Shown here one piece after another: positions 54,046 to 58,000 of a stretch of 58,000 nt of DNA (position 1 is its first letter; the number at the start of each line of letters is the position of its first letter). The notes beneath the pieces were generated by a model, which was not told the DNA's origin, ran no database searches, and saw only the letters and a list, made by a program, of their open reading frames with translations. The stretch lies in contig NC_081415.1 of NCBI RefSeq assembly GCF_030272615.1, positions 233,501,303-233,559,302 on the forward strand, given 5' to 3'. Both the position numbers and the translations under genes were made by a program. The stretch comes from Cryptomeria japonica. Its lineage: Eukaryota; Streptophyta; Pinopsida; Cupressales; Cupressaceae.

Positions 54046-54431
54046 GACATGTGTATGCTGTTGTTGCACCTGAGGATAATGATGAGCAGGTTGAGTATTG
54101 GCTAGCTAGATGTGTAGAACCTAAGAAAAAGTTGATATGTGATCAAGTAGATGATGATGGTTTTTAGTATCCAGTTGGGTCTATTGTGGTGGTTGGTACA
54201 TGGCTACACAAATACTTAACAAGAAGGAATGGCTTACCAGCTTATGAAGACTACCAATCAGAAAAGAAGATTATACACTATTCTCATTTGGTGGTGGCAA
54301 CAAACATCAAATTAGAAAGATGCAAAGGTAGACTTGCTAATAAGGTATTGTGGACACTTTCAATAGAAGAGCATGAGGCAATCATAGACGCATTGCAGAA
54401 GAGAGAGGATGCAGATGGTACATTGGGTTGA
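54046..54431 (+). pseudogene. Transposase, C-terminal exon
   Basis: HVYAVVAPEDNDEQVEYWLA RCVEP, a TAG at 54165, YPVGSIVVVGTWLHKYLTRR, IIHYSHLVVATNIKLERCKG and DALQKREDADGTLG with TGA at 54429. Small conserved-looking exon in a compact beta-rich style; no named domain. Confidence 0.62.
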
Positions 54432-54871
54432 ATCAAATTTATATGCATGTAAGATAGAATTATGTCTTAAATATGACCTGACTCTATATTTATCATTGTA
54501 TGACAAATCTATATTTATAGTGTACTTTTTTATTTTAGTACCATGAAGTCCATGCTTTTCATACCACTACTATCCGCACTAATAAACCATCAATACACTA
54601 GTAAAGTAGTGTGGTCAACTTAAGAGGAAAGTCGATACTAGTAAAATAATGTATCACATATATAATCACTAGAGTGCGCCAAATTACATAACACGACCTG
54701 ATATCATAATAGCAAGGAAATGACATAATAAAAAGTCCTATATATAATCACATAACACATAACAACAAGTCTTATATATAATCACATAATAACAAGTCAC
54801 GGGATAACATAACAAGTGTCATCATAAAAAGTCCACAATACAATAACATGACATGATCTAAAATATACAAT
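54432..54871. other. Convergent intergenic region
   Basis: About 440 bases between the ends of the + strand transposase and the minus-strand gene. AT-rich with a duplicated phrase (GTC(C/T)TATATATAATCACATAA at about 54737 and 54769). No TIR-like AGGG/CCCT end was found here. Confidence 0.55.
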
Positions 54872-55302
54872 CTAAGAACTCACGTGCATCTCATCTGCAG
54901 TCCTCTTCACTCCATGTGAAGGTGGCTGAGATGAATCATCCTGCTGCACGTGGTCCTAAGATGCACCATCCTGTGTCTGTGTAATATTAGTGTTTGCACC
55001 CTCCTGTGTATTATTAAAAGATTTTACATGAGAATAAGTTACTTGCATAATTCACTTATAAAGTAATTAAATACTAAAAAAATTTAAATAAATTACCATA
55101 TGACCATGCTTGACAATGCCCTCACTGATACGTGGAGGTCCACTATCATGAACAAGAAAAGTGGTCGTAGCCAAGTCCTATAAAAAAAAACATTGTATAT
55201 CAATTTTGATAATCCATATAAAAGCCAGGTACACAATATAAACAAATTAGAAATTATTTTTGTAATCATCATGCCTCAAATGATAATGTCGATGGTTGCA
55301 TC

Positions 55303-56197
55303 TGTTGGGAAAAATGGTGTCTCAACCTTGCATTTATGCGAGGTTACTATTTATAGTAAGTTTTCATTTGAGCACGAAATGATGCGAAACTCTCCCTGAA
55401 GCTTCTGGTTGGCTAGATAAGCATTCCGGTAAAGTTGCGTCACAAGGTCACAGCTAGTTTTGAAGATATTAAAGTTTTCGTCTTGGAGGGGTGCAATAAA
55501 ATGTTTAAACTTAATTTTGGGGACTTTAGAGGCTCCGAAACGCCCTGAAAAGTGGTCGTAACCGGCGAAGCCAGTTATGAGGTGATAGAGCACTTCGCGA
55601 GCTTTCCGGCACTTCAAACGGTTCGTCAATCGGACACCCGGTTCTCAAGTTATGGCCTCCGGAAGTTTGTACTCTTGAAATAGGAAAAATAATTTGTATC
55701 GAATACATAAATGAGCTGTAAAAAGGGAGCGACACGTGTTGATGTGTTCTTTAACATGTCATAGGGCATCTAGAAGGGAGATAAGGTCGGCTACACCTTA
55801 TTGGGTGGTTTTAGCCCATGGTTTTGTAATACCGTTTGACGGTTTCTTGTATTGTATCTCCTATTTATGAGGTGTGTGAGATAGAGGTTGTGTGTAAGAG
55901 TCTTATGGCTATTGAGTTGCCTCTGAATCTCTGATTAATGGTACTCCTACGAAGAGCTTGCTCTGCAAGTATGTTGTAATCTATTTTTGATTGCTGAATA
56001 AAATATTGAGCTGCTTTTGGAGGGTGGGGTTTTTCTCCCGAAAGGGTTATCCCCACATAAATCATTGTGTTGTGGTATGATTGCTATTATATCTATTTCT
56101 ATTTTCTGTAACTGTTGTAATGATCTGAAAAATTTTTGCACTACCCTCCTCTCAAGGTTAGTGTAGGAAGTTGTTTCCGCTACTTAACTTCCTTACA
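55303..56197 (+). mobile_element. Solo LTR inside the minus-strand gene
   Basis: 895 bases, TGTTGGGAAAAATGG to CTTCCTTACA, flanked by GCATC duplications (55298-55302 and 56198-56202). Holds a weakened GGGGTTTTTCTCCCGAAAGGG block at about 56027-56047, as in Copia LTRs, and an AATAAA at 55997-56002. It interrupts the gene within, or just after, the exon beginning at 56246. Confidence 0.92.
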
Positions 56198-56295
56198 GCA
56201 TCTGACTCAACCCCATAGCCATACCAATATTGGTAGTGGTGTGGACCTGAACAACATATATAAAGCATGAATCAAACTTGTATATATACATAAAT

Positions 56296-56318
56296 TATAG
56301 AGTATATATATATATATA
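56296..56318. repeat. (TA)n microsatellite
   Basis: AGAGTATATATATATATATAG; about nine TA units in an intron of the minus-strand gene. Confidence 0.8.
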
Positions 56319-57689
56319 GACTACAATATTATCACATAAAAGCATACATGTGATGCAGGGAAAGTAACTGATGGTCGAAGGTGTACATGTGATGCGCCAT
56401 CAAATGATCCAGAAGCCTACAATTGCAAAAAATAATGAACATGAATCAAAGTTGTACTTAAATTAGTAAGCATGTAAACACTTCAGATTAATGGATGAAA
56501 AACATACTAGTGGTATATGAGGCTGAGCCTCAGTGGTCCATGGGTCACCTGAAGAAGTACCCACCTCAGTGCTACATGAAGCACCCTACAAAATTGAAAA
56601 AACATATCATATGTAAATCATTACATTAAAAAATTTATTGTTTATTTTAAATTTACATATCAATACAATCTATCTAGATGAAAGTGCATATCATAAATGG
56701 GGCACCAACATCTCTAGGTATTGAGGTAACATGTTGTCTGTTCCTCAATGATGTGGTGTGATCCATCCTCTATTTAGAAAAAATTGACTCATGTTATGGT
56801 TCATATGTGTATATATAAGGAATTTAATATTGCACTGTAAATTATACAAATAAATTTGTACCTCTCTAGGCTGATCATCGTCTGCCCACAGGAGATCAAT
56901 ATATGAAGAGACGGCATCAGCATGTGTAGCCTCCTTGGCATCATCGTAACCACCATGGGCGGCATCAGCATCATCAAAATCATCATCTCCTCCAGGGGTA
57001 GCCTCACTCTGTTGACCCCTACATACATCCCCACAACTCGTGCAAACATGTGCTAAGCAGGGGGCAGCCCTCACCTCCCACAACTGATGTACCAAATTAC
57101 CCGACAGGACACTCAATGAACCTAGAGCAGAATCCACTACTCGATGATGGGAAGGTGCTGGAACAATTGGTGATGGAAGAGGAACCAATAGATCATCGTG
57201 CACACAGTTTCTAACCCTGTCGCTCAATTTTGCTTCTGGCGTATCATGGGGCATGCCTCTCCCAACCCCTTGAAAAGATCTAATATCAAAGTAATTGGGC
57301 TTTTTGCCCAATTCAAATTCTGCCCATAATTTCTTCAAAAAATACATTGGGACCTACACCATCGAATAGAGATCCATGGCTTCTTCGGATCTATCTCTTC
57401 ACCCATCTTAGGGTTCACAAAATATTTTTTCAAATCTATTATTGTTATTTTTAAATCATTAACTTGTTTGTATGTGAGGCCTTCTGCATAAAATGCATGC
57501 AATCCATCATGCCAACTACGATAGCTATCTAACTCACTATCTAATGCCTGCACAGACTGTACAATGCCTTGCATACTATCTGCAAGGCATAACAACTGAG
57601 GGGGTGGATGAGGCTCATGCCTAATAGTGTGAATATCTCTAATCAGAGCATCAGTATTTGTCCTAGTTGTCTGTTGCAACTGCTTTGGT

Positions 57690-57758
57690 GGAGGTGGAGG
57701 TGGAGGTAGAGGTGGTGGAGGTGGAGGTGGAGGGGGTGGAGGTGGAGATGGTACTATA
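57690..57758 (-). repeat. GGTGGAGGT repeat coding poly-proline
   Basis: On the + strand GGTGGAGGT units; on the minus strand they encode a run of about 20 Pro with a single Leu in the first exon of the unknown gene. The + strand reading (Val/Glu repeat) is a shadow. Confidence 0.85.
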
Positions 57759-57819
57759 CCTAATAGCTCATCTATCTCAAACTCATCCATCATGTGAAAA
57801 TAATCTGCATATATATACA

Positions 57820-58000
57820 AACATGAAAATTTACAAACTTGAAAATTTACAATTACAATTACAAACATGAAAATTTACAATTACAAACTTAAAATTTTCA
57901 ATTACAATTACAAACATGAAAATTTACAAACTTGAAAATTTACAATTACAATTACAAACATGAAAATTTACAAACTTGAAAATTCACAATTACAATTACA
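57820..58000. repeat. 44-bp minisatellite
   Basis: About four tandem units of ACAAACATGAAAATTTACAA / ACTTGAAAATTTACAATTAC / AATT (44 bases), with one rearranged unit. It reaches the end of the window. It lies upstream of the acceptor at 57805, hence in an intron or promoter of the minus-strand gene. Confidence 0.88.

Larger units (their letters stand above)
50121..54431 (+). mobile_element. DNA transposon with DDE-type transposase (left end and gene)
   Basis: Left terminus AGGGTGGCTGCAAGAAGTTGAGTCC matches the TIR of the element at 12356-13573 (AGGG..AGTGCAAG..GATGAGTC). The next 500 bases also align to that element in reverse complement, including a subterminal near-palindrome. The + strand transposase gene follows. 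I could not find a right TIR between the gene end and 55 kb; the true right end may be beyond 58 kb if the convergent minus-strand gene belongs to the same unit. Confidence 0.65.
54872..57804 (-). pseudogene. Multi-exon Pro-rich gene of unknown function
   Basis: Minus strand. Proposed exons: 57804-56862 (acceptor TATATATGCAG, donor GAGAG|GTACAA), about 56769-56720, 56585-56508 (TTTTGTAG ... ACTA|GTATGT), 56416-56348 (ATTGTAG ... ACAT|GTATGC), 56246 onwards (TTGTTCAG), 55177-55097 (TTTATAG ... TATG|GTAATT) and 55013-54872 (ATACACAG, ends MHVSS, TAG). Exon 1 holds MDEFEIDELLGIVP, a long Pro run with one Leu, SMQGIVQSVQALDSELDSYR, LTYKQVNDLKITIIDLKKYF and, after a 1-base frameshift and a TAG, VPMYFLKKLWAEFELGKKPN. 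No domain recognised. It may continue upstream beyond the window. It lies tail-to-tail with the transposase. Confidence 0.5.

Noticed and set aside
54432-54871. Right terminal inverted repeat of the DNA transposon
   Set aside because: I searched by eye for GACTCA...CTTGCA...CCCT after the transposase and found no match; left open for sequence beyond the window.
57667-57870. Val/Glu repeat ORF on the + strand
   Set aside because: Shadow of the poly-proline coding repeat on the minus strand.

Overview
The window reads as plant nuclear DNA from a large, repeat-packed genome, most likely a gymnosperm (conifer). This is an inference from three things: deep nesting of divergent Ty1/Copia, Ty3/Gypsy (Tat lineage) and plant L1-type LINE remnants, a Penelope-like (GIY-YIG) insertion of a kind known from conifers, and long AT-rich spacers. 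I see no bacterial, organellar or intact single-copy host gene. Nearly every reading frame belongs to a mobile element, and most are broken by stops or frameshifts.

Layout. 1-3538: a decayed + strand Copia element whose integrase gene is split by a 1,048-bp solo LTR, followed by a truncated LTR. 3539-10660: a decayed minus-strand LINE (RNase H, zf-RVT, RT, endonuclease, ORF1 from left to right) that carries an inserted LINE tail at about 4540-5925. 10660-12355: AT-rich spacer. 12356-13573: a short non-autonomous element with terminal inverted repeats (TIRs) and striking GC-rich palindromic repeats. 13574-15132: spacer with a duplicated 200-bp block and a hairpin. 15067-16487 plus 24222-24460: a decayed minus-strand accessory ORF of an old Copia-like element. 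It is split by a younger relative at 16493-24216, which has two LTRs and 5-bp target duplications. That younger element has no pol; it encodes a coiled-coil/four-zinc-knuckle Gag-like protein and an uncharacterised protein of about 1,100 residues. Its 5' LTR is itself split by a 1.1-kb Penelope-like element (16689-17794) that carries a GIY-YIG nuclease ORF between 148-bp inverted repeats, each containing a hammerhead ribozyme.

24461-40632: a Tat-lineage Gypsy element (gag, PR, RT, RNase H, second aRNase H, integrase) with an antisense plant-mobile-domain gene behind pol. Related AGCGCTTTT-type repeats occupy both the sense leader and the antisense gene's leader. 40622-44165: a + strand LINE cut off inside RT. 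44165-49985: a minus-strand Copia element with 3' LTR and full pol but a truncated gag end. 50121-54431: a DNA transposon with a DDE-type transposase of a family I cannot name securely; its 5' end matches the non-autonomous element at 12.3-13.6 kb. 54872-57804: a convergent, multi-exon, proline-rich minus-strand gene of unknown function, interrupted by an 895-bp solo LTR. It could be the second gene of the same transposon, whose right end would then lie beyond the window. 57820-58000: a 44-bp minisatellite.

The best candidates for something new are the pol-less Copia-like element with a conserved unknown protein, the hammerhead-flanked GIY-YIG insertion, the possible two-gene DNA transposon, and the mirrored leader repeats of the Gypsy element.
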